A DNA stretch of 37,344 bases, taken from NCBI GenBank assembly GCA_012719295.1, contig JAAYAQ010000255.1, positions 1 through 37,344 on the forward strand. The letters are read 5' to 3'. A program made the position numbers and the translations under genes. The notes beneath the pieces were generated by a model. The model searched no databases. It had not been told where the DNA came from and saw nothing but the letters and a program-made list of their open reading frames with translations. Of the stretch, positions 1-8,431 are shown in pieces (the stretch's first letter is position 1; each line of letters begins with the position of its first letter). Origin of the DNA: Candidatus Hydrogenedentota bacterium. Lineage in GTDB: Bacteria; Hydrogenedentota; Hydrogenedentia; Hydrogenedentales; SLHB01.

Positions 1-258
1 CTGGCGAACTGGACCTATACCGAGCGGACCCTCGGCATTGAGCGCGACACCGTCCTGTGGCTGTACACGGACGGGGTGGTTGAAACGCGGTCCGCCGAAG
101 GCGAGGCGTTTGGCGAGCAGCGCCTGCACGACGCCATTCAGTCGCTGGAAGGCGAATCATCGAGGGCGGTGGCGGAACTGGTCGGGATGCTTCGCGCCTA
201 TGAAGCCGGACGGCGTCCCAGCGACGATCAGGTCATCATGTTGATCGAATTCACGTAG
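1..258 (+). CDS. SpoIIE/RsbU-type PP2C serine phosphatase, C-terminal end (partial)
   Basis: Open from the first base in frame 1 to a TAG at 256-258, giving 85 residues of the C-terminus only. The stretch LYTDGVVETRSAEGEAFGEQ followed by a helix and ending in DDQVIMLIEF matches the end of SpoIIE/RsbU-like PP2C phosphatases. In that family the TDGV(V/T)E motif contributes a metal-binding aspartate and the DD near the end another. Such proteins dephosphorylate anti-anti-sigma factors or act in other partner-switching signalling. The N-terminal sensor and the first catalytic motifs lie outside the window, so the input signal cannot be told. The next gene starts about 145 bases downstream on the same strand and has no obvious link. 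Confidence 0.75.
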   Translation: MANWTYTERTLGIERDTVLWLYTDGVVETRSAEGEAFGEQRLHDAIQSLEGESSRAVAELVGMLRAYEAGRRPSDDQVIMLIEFT

Positions 259-403
259 TCCCGGGCTGTCGGGGCCTGCTTCATCCTTGTTTGCGGCACT
301 GGTGCTGTGGTTAGCGCGATGTCCCCGTGGCCGGTTCCGGTTGCGCGGGGGAGGTGCGTTGCGGCACCATGGGGCAAATCCAGAACGGCATGGAGATTTT
401 ACG

Positions 404-1336
404 ATGCGAGGCATGCGACGGACGCTATGTATTGTTTTGGCGGTGCCCTGGATGGTTGCGGCGCGGGACGCGGCGGCGCAGGAGGCCCAGCCGCTCACCG
501 CGGCATTGAACGGCGAGCAGGTGGACGTCTCGGTGAATGGCGTTCTTTTCACCAGCTACACGTTTTCCCCGGGGCAGAAGTATCCCTATTTCTGGCCGGT
601 CATGGGCCCGGTTTCCGGCAAGACCGTCACGACGGAGACTTCCGAACCGTATCCGCACCACCACTCGCTGTTTTTCGGCTGCGACCGGGTGAACGGGGGC
701 AATTACTGGCAGGAGGGGAACGAGCGCGGGCAGATTCTCTCGCAGGGACCGGCGATTGTTGAGGCGGCCGGCACGCGGGTCGTGATCACGGACGAGTGCC
801 TGTGGAAACAGCCGGGCCAGGAACCGGTGATCCGCGACACGCGCACGATCACCCTATCGGCTCCGAACCCGGCCACGCGCCTGATCGATTTTGAAATCGT
901 TCTTCATCCGCTTGTGTACGTCAAGATCGAAAAGACGAACCATTCGCTGTTCTCGGCGCGGATGGCGCCCGAACTGAGCGTGGCGTCGGGGGGCACGCTC
1001 ATCAATGCGGAGGGGGCTACGGCTGAAAAAGGCACTTTTGGGACGGCGTCGCCGTGGTGCGACTACTTCGGCACGCGTGAGGGCGTGACCGAGGGCCTCG
1101 CGATCTTCCAGCACCCGCTCAACCCCTGGTACCCGGCGAAATGGTTCACGCGCGACTACGGGTTCTTCTCGCCGACGCCCATGTTCTGGCCCCAGGGGGA
1201 TTTCACGGCGCTGCCGGCGCGCGAGCCCGTCACGCTGGCCTACCGGGTCGTCGTCCATGCCGGCGACGTGAAGGCGGCCGGCATCGCGGAACTCTTCGGA
1301 GCGTACCGGGCGGCCGCGCTCGTCCGGGACCGTTAG
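404..1336 (+). CDS. Secreted DUF6807 (PmoA-named) family protein
   Basis: This is a 310-residue protein. I chose the ATG at 404 because GGAG lies 8 bases upstream (392-395) and the product then starts with a clean signal peptide (basic MRGMRRT, a hydrophobic core, AAA before QEAQ). Upstream in-frame starts such as TTG at 287 would add a charged non-signal segment. The body contains PYFWPVMGP, PHHHSLFFGCDRVNG and a late FSPTPMFWP motif, typical of the DUF6807 family, which Pfam has labelled methane oxygenase PmoA. That label is misleading, since no methane monooxygenase chemistry is implied. Family members occur in planctomycete-like sugar-degradation loci and probably adopt a galactose-mutarotase-like beta-sandwich fold. 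Substrate unknown; carbohydrate-related by context only. Confidence 0.75.
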   Translation: MRGMRRTLCIVLAVPWMVAARDAAAQEAQPLTAALNGEQVDVSVNGVLFTSYTFSPGQKYPYFWPVMGPVSGKTVTTETSEPYPHHHSLFFGCDRVNGGNYWQEGNERGQILSQGPAIVEAAGTRVVITDECLWKQPGQEPVIRDTRTITLSAPNPATRLIDFEIVLHPLVYVKIEKTNHSLFSARMAPELSVASGGTLINAEGATAEKGTFGTASPWCDYFGTREGVTEGLAIFQHPLNPWYPAKWFTRDYGFFSPTPMFWPQGDFTALPAREPVTLAYRVVVHAGDVKAAGIAELFGAYRAAALVRDR

Positions 1337-1350
1337 GCGCGGGGGGATGC

Positions 1351-2700
1351 TCAGGCGCGCCGCTTGTCCTCCATTGGGGTGGCGAATCCTTCGATGCGGT
1401 TGTCGGTGAAGGTGTTTTCGCCGCACTCTTCGCCGATTCGAATGCCGACGCGGCTCGCGGGACCGCGTGTCTCGATGACTTCGTTGTGCGCCAGGGTGTT
1501 TCCGGCAGTGATGCCCTGGAAATCGACCGCGGCGCCGTTATCGGGACCATTGTCGCGGATTCGGTTTTCTTCGAGGAGGTTGCCGGTCGGGGTGAATCCC
1601 TCGCCGCGTTCGGGGCGGAACAAGACGCCCGTTTCGCCGCTGCCTGCGATCTCGTTATTGCGGATGACGTTGTAGTGGTCGCGGTGGCCGATGGAGAGGC
1701 CCTGGCCGGTGTTGTCGAGTATCCGGTTGTTTTCGGCGAGGCCGTACTGCACGCCCCAGCAGAAGAAGAGGCCGATTTTGTTCCGTTCGATCCGGTTGTT
1801 TCGAATCAGGGGCCGTTGCGAGCCGGAGCCCGGGTGCATGCCGAGGTCGGCGTTGCCGTGGGTGTAGCAGTCCTCGACCACCACGTCGTGGCAAACCTGC
1901 CAGCTGATCCCGTCGCCGTTGTTGTTTCGGGCCTCGACGCCCCGGATGAGGATGCGGCTGCAATCCTGAAACCAGAGGTTGCCCGCGTAGTTGCCGTTCA
2001 GCGGCGCGTTCGCTTCGCGGTTGCCGTCGATGACCAGGAGTTCGATCGCCAGATTCGCCTTTTCCTCGGCGGTGACCAGCGGAAACAGGGTCGACACCGA
2101 GGGTGTCTTCATGGTCCAGATGTTCTTTCGAAGAGAGCGATCGAGTTTGAACCGGTTCCCGCTCCGGGCGACCAGGGTGCGTTTCAGCACTTCTTTGCCC
2201 CCGTCATGCGGGTTGTCGGCCTGGATGCATATCCCGTCGCCGACCTGAAACCCCGTGGCGTCGGCCAGCGTGATTTCCTGGTCGAACCAGTCGGAATCCG
2301 CCGCGATGGTGGTCTGCACGGAGGGTTCCTTGATGAGAACCGTCGAATCGCCCTCGCCGAGCAGGCGGACTCCCGAGGGGAGGTAGATGGCGTTTCTCAG
2401 GCGGTACGTGCCGGCCAGGATGTGCACGGTGCCGCCGCCCAGGCGCGCCAGGTAGTCCGCGGCGGCCTGGATCGGCTTCTCGGATTCCCCGGCGAGGTCG
2501 GCGCCGCGCGGTCCCACGGAGATGACCAGGCGCTGTTCCCAATCCGGCTCCACGGCCAGGTCTCCCGATGTCGCACGCGGGCATTTCACCTGCGGCATGT
2601 CCGCTGCGCCGGCCCATCGCACCCACCCCCATCCTGCGACGGCTCCTGAAGCCACCCGCAACACCTCGCGCCGGTTCATGTGCTTCCTGCTCGGTTTCAT
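1351..2700 (-). CDS. Tat-exported right-handed beta-helix (pectate-lyase-fold) protein
   Basis: This is a 449-residue protein. The start at 2700 is fixed by AGGAGG seven bases upstream on the minus strand. The N-terminus has a twin-arginine signal (NRREVLRVASGAVAG). From about residue 70 the chain shows the entry of a right-handed beta-helix (IQAAADYLARLGGGTVHILAG, then YLPSGVRLLGEG). It continues with repeated coils ending in asparagine-rich turns (RNNRIERN, AENNRILDN, IRNNEIAGS, EENRIRDN). This is the polysaccharide lyase/glycosyl hydrolase 28-like fold. I see no recognisable lyase catalytic signature, so activity on a polysaccharide is inferred from fold only. It is transcribed divergently from the aldo/keto reductase gene at 2920, and the 219-base gap between them probably holds both promoters. 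Confidence 0.8.
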   Translation of the reverse strand: MKPSRKHMNRREVLRVASGAVAGWGWVRWAGAADMPQVKCPRATSGDLAVEPDWEQRLVISVGPRGADLAGESEKPIQAAADYLARLGGGTVHILAGTYRLRNAIYLPSGVRLLGEGDSTVLIKEPSVQTTIAADSDWFDQEITLADATGFQVGDGICIQADNPHDGGKEVLKRTLVARSGNRFKLDRSLRKNIWTMKTPSVSTLFPLVTAEEKANLAIELLVIDGNREANAPLNGNYAGNLWFQDCSRILIRGVEARNNNGDGISWQVCHDVVVEDCYTHGNADLGMHPGSGSQRPLIRNNRIERNKIGLFFCWGVQYGLAENNRILDNTGQGLSIGHRDHYNVIRNNEIAGSGETGVLFRPERGEGFTPTGNLLEENRIRDNGPDNGAAVDFQGITAGNTLAHNEVIETRGPASRVGIRIGEECGENTFTDNRIEGFATPMEDKRRA

Positions 2701-2730
2701 AGTCTGGCCTCCTTGGGACTGCCTACCTGC

Positions 2731-2766
2731 GATACTTCATAGTGCATGATATCGCGCCACGGCGCA
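2731..2766. promoter_or_regulatory. Imperfect palindromes in the divergent intergenic region (possible operator)
   Basis: Between the divergent genes, 2731-2753 reads as an imperfect inverted repeat (GATA..TCAT facing ATGATATC, with a 2-base insertion in the left arm). It is followed directly by a short perfect one, GCGCC-AC-GGCGC, at 2755-2766. They lie 30-65 bases before the start of the minus-strand beta-helix gene, a position suited to an operator. No regulator gene is adjacent, and palindromes of this size occur by chance in GC-rich DNA. Confidence 0.25.
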
Positions 2767-2829
2767 ACGCGTTTCAGCGGCACGCCCGTCTGTATCGTGC
2801 GTACCCGGCGATGCGGGCTTTTCGCGTGT

Positions 2830-2859
2830 GTCGCACGCCGTGGCGTGTTGGTCTATAAT
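2830..2859 (+). promoter_or_regulatory. Candidate sigma-70-type promoter for the aldo/keto reductase and downstream genes
   Basis: A perfect TATAAT is present at 2854-2859, rare in such GC-rich DNA, 60 bases before the ATG at 2920. The -35 is weak: GTCGCA at 2830-2835 with an 18-base spacer matches the consensus at three of six positions. The aldo/keto reductase and the giant genes at 3962 and 8432 follow with gaps of 40 and 51 bases, so this promoter could drive all three. Confidence 0.45.
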
Positions 2860-2919
2860 CGCACGCGGTTTAGGGTTTGCGGGAAATCCGCGTCTATGGG
2901 AAACAGGGGAATGTGAATC

Positions 2920-3921
2920 ATGAGATACAGCGCACTTGGCAAGTCCGGCATCACGGCTTCGGTCATCGGCATGGGAACGTGGGTTACCGGGGGCGGCATG
3001 ATCTGGGGTGAAGATCCCGATGACGCCGAATCCATCCGGGCGATACACGCCGCGCTTGATACCGGCATTACGTTGATCGACACCGCGGCCTCCTACGGGC
3101 GGGGCCGCAGCGAGGAAGTGGTCGGGAAGGCCATCCGCGACCGTCGCGAGAAGGTCGTGCTGGCGACCAAGTGCGGGCTTCTGGTGGACGACGATCGCGG
3201 GGCATTCTTTGCGGAATTCGACGGGCATACCATGTACCGCAGCCTGCGCCCGGAGACGATTCGGGAGGAGCTCGAGCTGAGCCTGCGCCGCCTGCAGACC
3301 GACTATATCGACCTGTATCAGACGCATTGGCCGGCGATCGAGCCGTTGAAGACGCCGATCGCCGACACCATGGCCTGCCTGATGGATTTGAAAGCCCAGG
3401 GGAAGATCCGGGCGATCGGGGTCTCGAACGTGAGCCTCGACGAGTTGAAGGAGAACGACGCCGCGGGCGAGCTTTCCAGCTGCCAGCTTCGTTACAGCAT
3501 GCTGACCCGGCATGCCGAAGACGACATACTCCCGTATTGCCTGAAGCACAACATCGCGACGCTCACCTACATGTCGCTGGAACAGGGTCTCCTGACCGGG
3601 AAGATAGGCATGGACCGGGTGTTTTCGAAGGACGAGTTCCGGAGCGACCTGAGCTGGAACCCCTGGTTCGCGCTGGCGAACCGTCAACGCGTTCTGGACC
3701 TGCTGGCCGGCTGGCAAGAGCTGACGGCCACGTACCGGTGCACGCTGGCGCAACTGGTGCTCGCGTGGACGCTCGGCCAGCCCGGCGTGACCCATGTGCT
3801 GGCCGGGGCGCGGAAGACCAGCCAGATCGAGGAGAACGTGGCCGCGGCCGACCTGGACATTGCCGCGCAGGATTTGGATCGCATGCGGCGCGATATCGAG
3901 GCGCTCGGGACGCCGGCCTGA
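2920..3921 (+). CDS. Aldo/keto reductase
   Basis: This is a 333-residue protein. The ATG at 2920 has AGGGGA nine bases upstream. It is an NAD(P)H-dependent oxidoreductase with the TIM-barrel aldo/keto reductase fold. The catalytic tetrad is complete: D54 and Y59 in IDTAASYG, K84 in LATKCG and H136 in YQTHWP. The family motif RAIGVSNVS is present, and the C-terminal VLAGARKTSQIEENVAA matches the NADP-phosphate-binding end. No signal peptide, so cytoplasmic. Relatives reduce sugar aldehydes and ketoses or act in the reverse direction, but the substrate cannot be read from sequence. It is first in a run with the giant cytochrome/FGE genes, only 40 bases before the next start, hinting at carbohydrate-linked metabolism. 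Confidence 0.9.
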   Translation: MRYSALGKSGITASVIGMGTWVTGGGMIWGEDPDDAESIRAIHAALDTGITLIDTAASYGRGRSEEVVGKAIRDRREKVVLATKCGLLVDDDRGAFFAEFDGHTMYRSLRPETIREELELSLRRLQTDYIDLYQTHWPAIEPLKTPIADTMACLMDLKAQGKIRAIGVSNVSLDELKENDAAGELSSCQLRYSMLTRHAEDDILPYCLKHNIATLTYMSLEQGLLTGKIGMDRVFSKDEFRSDLSWNPWFALANRQRVLDLLAGWQELTATYRCTLAQLVLAWTLGQPGVTHVLAGARKTSQIEENVAAADLDIAAQDLDRMRRDIEALGTPA

Positions 3922-3961
3922 CGGGAAGACGGTTCCGGTTTTCGGAGAAATCACGCAGAGA

Positions 3962-6900
3962 ATGAGGAAATGGACCCAGACCATGCGCCTTGCCCGGTTC
4001 ACCGTCCTGGCCCTGCTCGCCGGTATTGTTCCCTGCCTGGCCGTTCCCGCCGAGGGCTGCCGCCTGTGGCTGGACGCCCTGGACGTTGATGCCGACAACG
4101 CGCCCGATACGCTTGCCGGCAACACGCCGGTGGCCGTATGGGCCGACAAGTCGGGCCATGGCCACGACGCCGTGCAGGCCGAGGCGCCGCTTCAACCCGT
4201 CTACGAGGACGCGCGCGTTACGGGATACCCGGCGCTCCGGTTTGGCGGGACGCAATGCCTTGTCAGCGGATGCGCGGCCGAATGGTCCGCGACCGACTGG
4301 ACCGTGTTTGCCGTAGCGACGCTGGACGCCAGCGCTCCCGATAATTATCGCGGGATCATCGGGAACCGGTTCGGGCCGGGCCATGCCGAGTGGTGGACCC
4401 TGGGCACGAAGGGCGACGGCTCGGCGTACCTCGAGCTTGCCGCGGGCGTGGGCGTGCATACGCCATTGCGCCTGGCCGATTCCAGCGCGCATCTGTACAC
4501 GGTGGTCAAGCAGGGCCACAGTTTTCACCTGTTCCGCGACGGCGCGCTGGCGGGTTCGGCCGAACGGGGCGACGTCGGCGGGCTGGATAACGAGCTGCGC
4601 GTGGGACGCTGGTTCGGCGACGGGCAGGGCTGGATTGGCGGTATCGCCGAAGTGCGCCTCTACGACGGCGCCATGGGCGAGGATGCGCGGACGGCGATCG
4701 AGAACGAGCTCATCTCCAAATGGGAGATCGTTCCTCCGCCGGATACGTACCGCAGGCAGGCGACGTGGGCGGCCACCATGGCGGAGGCCCGCGACCGGCT
4801 CCTGGCCCTGGCGTCCGGACAGGGCCCCGCATCGCGGCGCGACTGGCGAGCCAGCGTATGGGAGCACGCGCGCGCGGATTTTCCGGAAGAATCCCGCGCG
4901 ATGACCGGCGTTGTTCCCGGCCCCGGGCATCTGGAATGGTTCCTGCCGCGCGACTCGAATGAACTGGAACGCGCGCTCGTCGGCCAGGCGGGCGAAGCCA
5001 TCCGGCGCCAGGTGGACGCCCTGGCGGCCGCCGGCGCCCCCGCCGGCGACCCGCGGTGGCTTGAATTGCTCCAGGAGGCGGCCGGGGTGCGCGACCGGTT
5101 CGCGCGGACGGCGGCCCGGCTCGAGCGCATCAACCTGATCGCGTTGCGGCGGGCCGTCGAGGACCTGCGGCGCACGTTTCCCGAAACGTATCCCGGCGGA
5201 ACACACTACCTCGCGGAAATCGACCGGTTCGCCGCCGAAAAGGACGCGTTGCTGGCCGGACTTCAGGCATTCGATGGGGCGGCCCTCGAGAAGGCCGATG
5301 AGTTTCTGGCCATGCACCGCGAGGCGCTGCTCGCGAACCCCTTGCTGGATTTTGACCGGCTGCTCTTTGTCCGCCGGGGGCTCTCGAGCCCCTCGCTGGG
5401 CCTGGTACAGAACTGGCAGAGCAATTGCGCCCTGCCGGTGCGCGGTTTTGACGACGAGATCGCGCTCCTGAGCCTTTCCGCGCCGGACGGAGCGGCGTCA
5501 ACGCTGTACCGCCCCGCGGAGCCTGTGTTCACGGGCGATGTCGATCTGCATTTCGATGCCGACCGGCTGCTTTTTTCGTCGATCGGCAGCCACAACCGCT
5601 GGCAGATCTTTGAGATTGGCATCGACGGTTCGGGGTTGCGGCAAGTCACCCCCGGCGACCAGCCCGATGTCGACAACTACGATGCGTGTTACCTGCCCGA
5701 TGGCGACATCATCTTCTGCTCGAACGCCTATTTTGTGGCCGTTCCGTGCGTGAACGGGAGCACGCGGACGGCCGTGCTGTACCGGATGCGTGCCGACGGG
5801 TCGGGCATCCGCCAACTGTGTTTCGACCAGGAACACAACTGGTGCCCGACGGTGCTGAACAACGGCCGCGTCATGTATCTGCGGTGGGAATACACCGACA
5901 CGCCGCACAGCCACGATCGCGTGTTGTTTCACATGAACCCGGACGGCACCGAACAGATGGAGTACTACGGGAGCAATTCGTATTGGCCCAACTCGCTGTT
6001 TTATGCGCAGCCCGTGCCGGACCATCCCACGCGATTCATGGGGATCGTGAGCGGGCACCACGGCGTGCCGCGCATGGGCGAACTGGTCCTGTTCGACCCC
6101 GCCCGCGGCCGCCGGGAGTCCGCGGGGGCGATTCAGCGCATCCCCGGCTACGGCATCCCCGTGCGCTCCGAAACCGATCCCAAGTATGGCTCGACGCTGA
6201 TTCAGGACAATCTGGTCGACGATTCCTGGCCCAAGTTTCTCCATCCTTTTCCGCTCAGCGACACGTATTGCCTCGTTGCATGCAAACCCACGCCGGAATC
6301 GTTGTGGGGCCTTTATCTGGCCGATGTGTTCGACAACCTGTTGTTGCTCCGGGAGGAGCCGGGGTATGCGCTGTTCGAGCCGGTGCCGGTCCGGAAACGC
6401 CCCGTGCCGCCCGTCGTCCCGTCGAAGGTGGACCTGAACCGCGGCGACGCGGTGGTCTATCTGGCCAATGTGTACGAGGGCGCGGGGCTGCAGGGCGTTC
6501 CCCGGGGAACCGTGAAGGCGCTACGTCTGTTCACGTACCACTTTCTGTATCCGGGCATGGGCGGGCCGCAGGCGGTCGTCGGGATGGAAGGGCCGTGGGA
6601 TATCAAACGGATCATGGGCACGGTGCCCGTGGCGGACGACGGCTCGGCATACTTCCGCGTGCCGGCCAACACGCCGATCTCGGTGCAGCCGCTTGATGAG
6701 GAGGGCAAGGCGCTGCAGTTGATGCGGAGCTGGTTCACCGCGATGCCCGGCGAGGTCCTTTCCTGCGCGGGATGCCACGAGAGTCAGAGTTCCGCGCCCC
6801 CGGCCCGGCCCACGCAGGCCGTGCGGCGCTTGCCCGCGGAGATCGAGCCGTGGTACGGTCCTTCGCGCGGGTTCAATTTTCTGCGCGAGGTGCAGCCGGT

Positions 6901-8380
6901 GCTCGACCGGCACTGCGCCGGCTGCCATGACGGGTCCCGGCCCATCCCCAACCTCAAAGAGCGGGCCTATATCACCGATTACACGAGCGTGTTCCACCAT
7001 GGCGGGCAGGATGCGGGCCATTTCTCGGTGTCCTATGCCGAACTGCACCGTTTTGTGCGGAGGCCCGGACTCGAAAGCGACTACCACCTGCTGACGCCTC
7101 TGGAATTCCACGCCGATACCACCGACCTGGTCCAGATGCTCCGGAAGGGCCATCACGGCGTGCACCTGGATGCCGAGGCGTGGGACCGGATCATCACGTG
7201 GATCGATCTCAACGCGCCCTTCCACGGGACGTGGCACGAGATCGCGGGCGAGGAACGCGTGGCGGGGCCCGCGCAACGCCGCCGGGAGCTGCTCCGGCTC
7301 TACGCGAATATGGATCAGAATTTCGAGGCCATTCCCCCTTTCCCTGAAGCTCTTGTCGAGCCCGTCCTGCCCGCGCAGGCGCCGGTGGCGCAGGCGCCGG
7401 CCCCGGTGTGCCCGGGCTGGCCCTTCGATGCCGCGGAGGCCCGGCGCCGCCAGGCGGACGCCGCGGGAACCCTGCGCCTGGCCGCGGAGACTTCCCAGAC
7501 GCCCGTACGGCAGACCATCGACCTGGGCGAGGGCGTCAGCCTCGAGCTGGCGCTCGTCCCCGCGGGCTCGTTTGTCATGGGCGCCGCGGACGGCGAGCCG
7601 GATGAGGCGCCTCAGTCGGTTGTTGTTGTTGAGGAGCCATTCTGGATGGCGCGCACGGAGATCACCAACGCCCAGTTTGAAATCTATGACCCCACGCACG
7701 ACAGCGGCGTCGAGAGCCGGTTTTCCATGCAGTTCGGCGTCCGGGGGTTCTATGTGAACGGGCCCGGGCAGCCCGTGGTGCGCGTCTCCTGGACCGAGGC
7801 GATGGCCTTCTGCGACTGGCTCAGCGCGACGACCGGGCGGCGGTTCACGCTTCCGTCCGAAGCGCAGTGGGAATATGCCTGCCGGGCGGGATCGGCGGAG
7901 GCCTTTTCATTCGGGCCCGTCGATGCCGATTACACCCGGCAGGCCAACTTGGCGGATCAGAAACTGCGCGAGTTCGTGTGCCATACCTACAAGAAAGAGC
8001 GCGAACCCTGGCTTAACGCGAGCAAGTACGACGACTGGATCCCCAAAGACCTGCGTTTCAATGACGGAGGGTTTTTGTCGGACGGCGTGGGATTGTACGA
8101 GCCCAACGCGTGGGGGTTGCATGACATGCACGGAAACGTCTGGGAATGGACGCGTTCAGCGTGCCGGCCGTATCCCTATGACGAACACGACGGCCGCAAT
8201 GTGCCCGGAGCGGACGGCGAACGCGTGGTGCGCGGCGGCTCGTGGCGCGACCGGCCGACGCGGGCCCGGTCGGCCGTACGCCTGGCGTACCGCCCCTACC
8301 AGTGCGTGTACAATGTGGGTTTTCGAGTGGTGTGCGACGTGGAGGGACCGGTTCAGGCCGCGCGGCGCGCCCCGGAGTGA
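3962..8380 (+). CDS. HzsA-related di-haem protein with N-terminal LamG domain and C-terminal FGE fold (paralogue 1)
   Basis: This is a 1472-residue exported protein. Start chosen at ATG 3962 (GGAGAA at 3944-3949; alternative ATG 3983), followed by a signal peptide. Domains: LamG/concanavalin-like, about 33-254 (CRLWLDALD, DKSGHGHDA, IGGIAEVRLYDG); helical linker; the family signature EALLANPLLDFDRLL near 455; a TolB-like beta-propeller, about 490-800 (GDVDLHFD, HNWCPTVLNNGRVMYLRWEY); two covalent c-haem sites, C935-A-G-C938-H939 and C985-A-G-C988-H989; a Pro/Ala linker; and an FGE/SUMF1 fold, about 1199-1460 (WGLHDMHGNVWEW, RGGSW). Propeller-haem-haem is the order of the hydrazine synthase alpha subunit. 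The two copper cysteines of true FGE are replaced by D1430 and A1435, so sulfatase activation is unlikely. Predicted periplasmic or cell-surface redox protein; reaction unknown. Confidence 0.85.
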   Translation: MRKWTQTMRLARFTVLALLAGIVPCLAVPAEGCRLWLDALDVDADNAPDTLAGNTPVAVWADKSGHGHDAVQAEAPLQPVYEDARVTGYPALRFGGTQCLVSGCAAEWSATDWTVFAVATLDASAPDNYRGIIGNRFGPGHAEWWTLGTKGDGSAYLELAAGVGVHTPLRLADSSAHLYTVVKQGHSFHLFRDGALAGSAERGDVGGLDNELRVGRWFGDGQGWIGGIAEVRLYDGAMGEDARTAIENELISKWEIVPPPDTYRRQATWAATMAEARDRLLALASGQGPASRRDWRASVWEHARADFPEESRAMTGVVPGPGHLEWFLPRDSNELERALVGQAGEAIRRQVDALAAAGAPAGDPRWLELLQEAAGVRDRFARTAARLERINLIALRRAVEDLRRTFPETYPGGTHYLAEIDRFAAEKDALLAGLQAFDGAALEKADEFLAMHREALLANPLLDFDRLLFVRRGLSSPSLGLVQNWQSNCALPVRGFDDEIALLSLSAPDGAASTLYRPAEPVFTGDVDLHFDADRLLFSSIGSHNRWQIFEIGIDGSGLRQVTPGDQPDVDNYDACYLPDGDIIFCSNAYFVAVPCVNGSTRTAVLYRMRADGSGIRQLCFDQEHNWCPTVLNNGRVMYLRWEYTDTPHSHDRVLFHMNPDGTEQMEYYGSNSYWPNSLFYAQPVPDHPTRFMGIVSGHHGVPRMGELVLFDPARGRRESAGAIQRIPGYGIPVRSETDPKYGSTLIQDNLVDDSWPKFLHPFPLSDTYCLVACKPTPESLWGLYLADVFDNLLLLREEPGYALFEPVPVRKRPVPPVVPSKVDLNRGDAVVYLANVYEGAGLQGVPRGTVKALRLFTYHFLYPGMGGPQAVVGMEGPWDIKRIMGTVPVADDGSAYFRVPANTPISVQPLDEEGKALQLMRSWFTAMPGEVLSCAGCHESQSSAPPARPTQAVRRLPAEIEPWYGPSRGFNFLREVQPVLDRHCAGCHDGSRPIPNLKERAYITDYTSVFHHGGQDAGHFSVSYAELHRFVRRPGLESDYHLLTPLEFHADTTDLVQMLRKGHHGVHLDAEAWDRIITWIDLNAPFHGTWHEIAGEERVAGPAQRRRELLRLYANMDQNFEAIPPFPEALVEPVLPAQAPVAQAPAPVCPGWPFDAAEARRRQADAAGTLRLAAETSQTPVRQTIDLGEGVSLELALVPAGSFVMGAADGEPDEAPQSVVVVEEPFWMARTEITNAQFEIYDPTHDSGVESRFSMQFGVRGFYVNGPGQPVVRVSWTEAMAFCDWLSATTGRRFTLPSEAQWEYACRAGSAEAFSFGPVDADYTRQANLADQKLREFVCHTYKKEREPWLNASKYDDWIPKDLRFNDGGFLSDGVGLYEPNAWGLHDMHGNVWEWTRSACRPYPYDEHDGRNVPGADGERVVRGGSWRDRPTRARSAVRLAYRPYQCVYNVGFRVVCDVEGPVQAARRAPE

Positions 8381-8431
8381 GCGCGCGGCGCCGGTGCGTC
8401 CCGTGGCGGGCCCGGCACAGAGGGGGGCTGC

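Noticed and set aside
287-403. Longer TTG-initiated start for the DUF6807 gene
   Set aside because: It would place a charged Arg-rich stretch before the signal peptide; GGAG and ATG at 404 give a normal start.
7556-8350. Active sulfatase-modifying (FGE) enzyme
   Set aside because: Both copper cysteines are missing in all three copies and no sulfatase gene is in the window.
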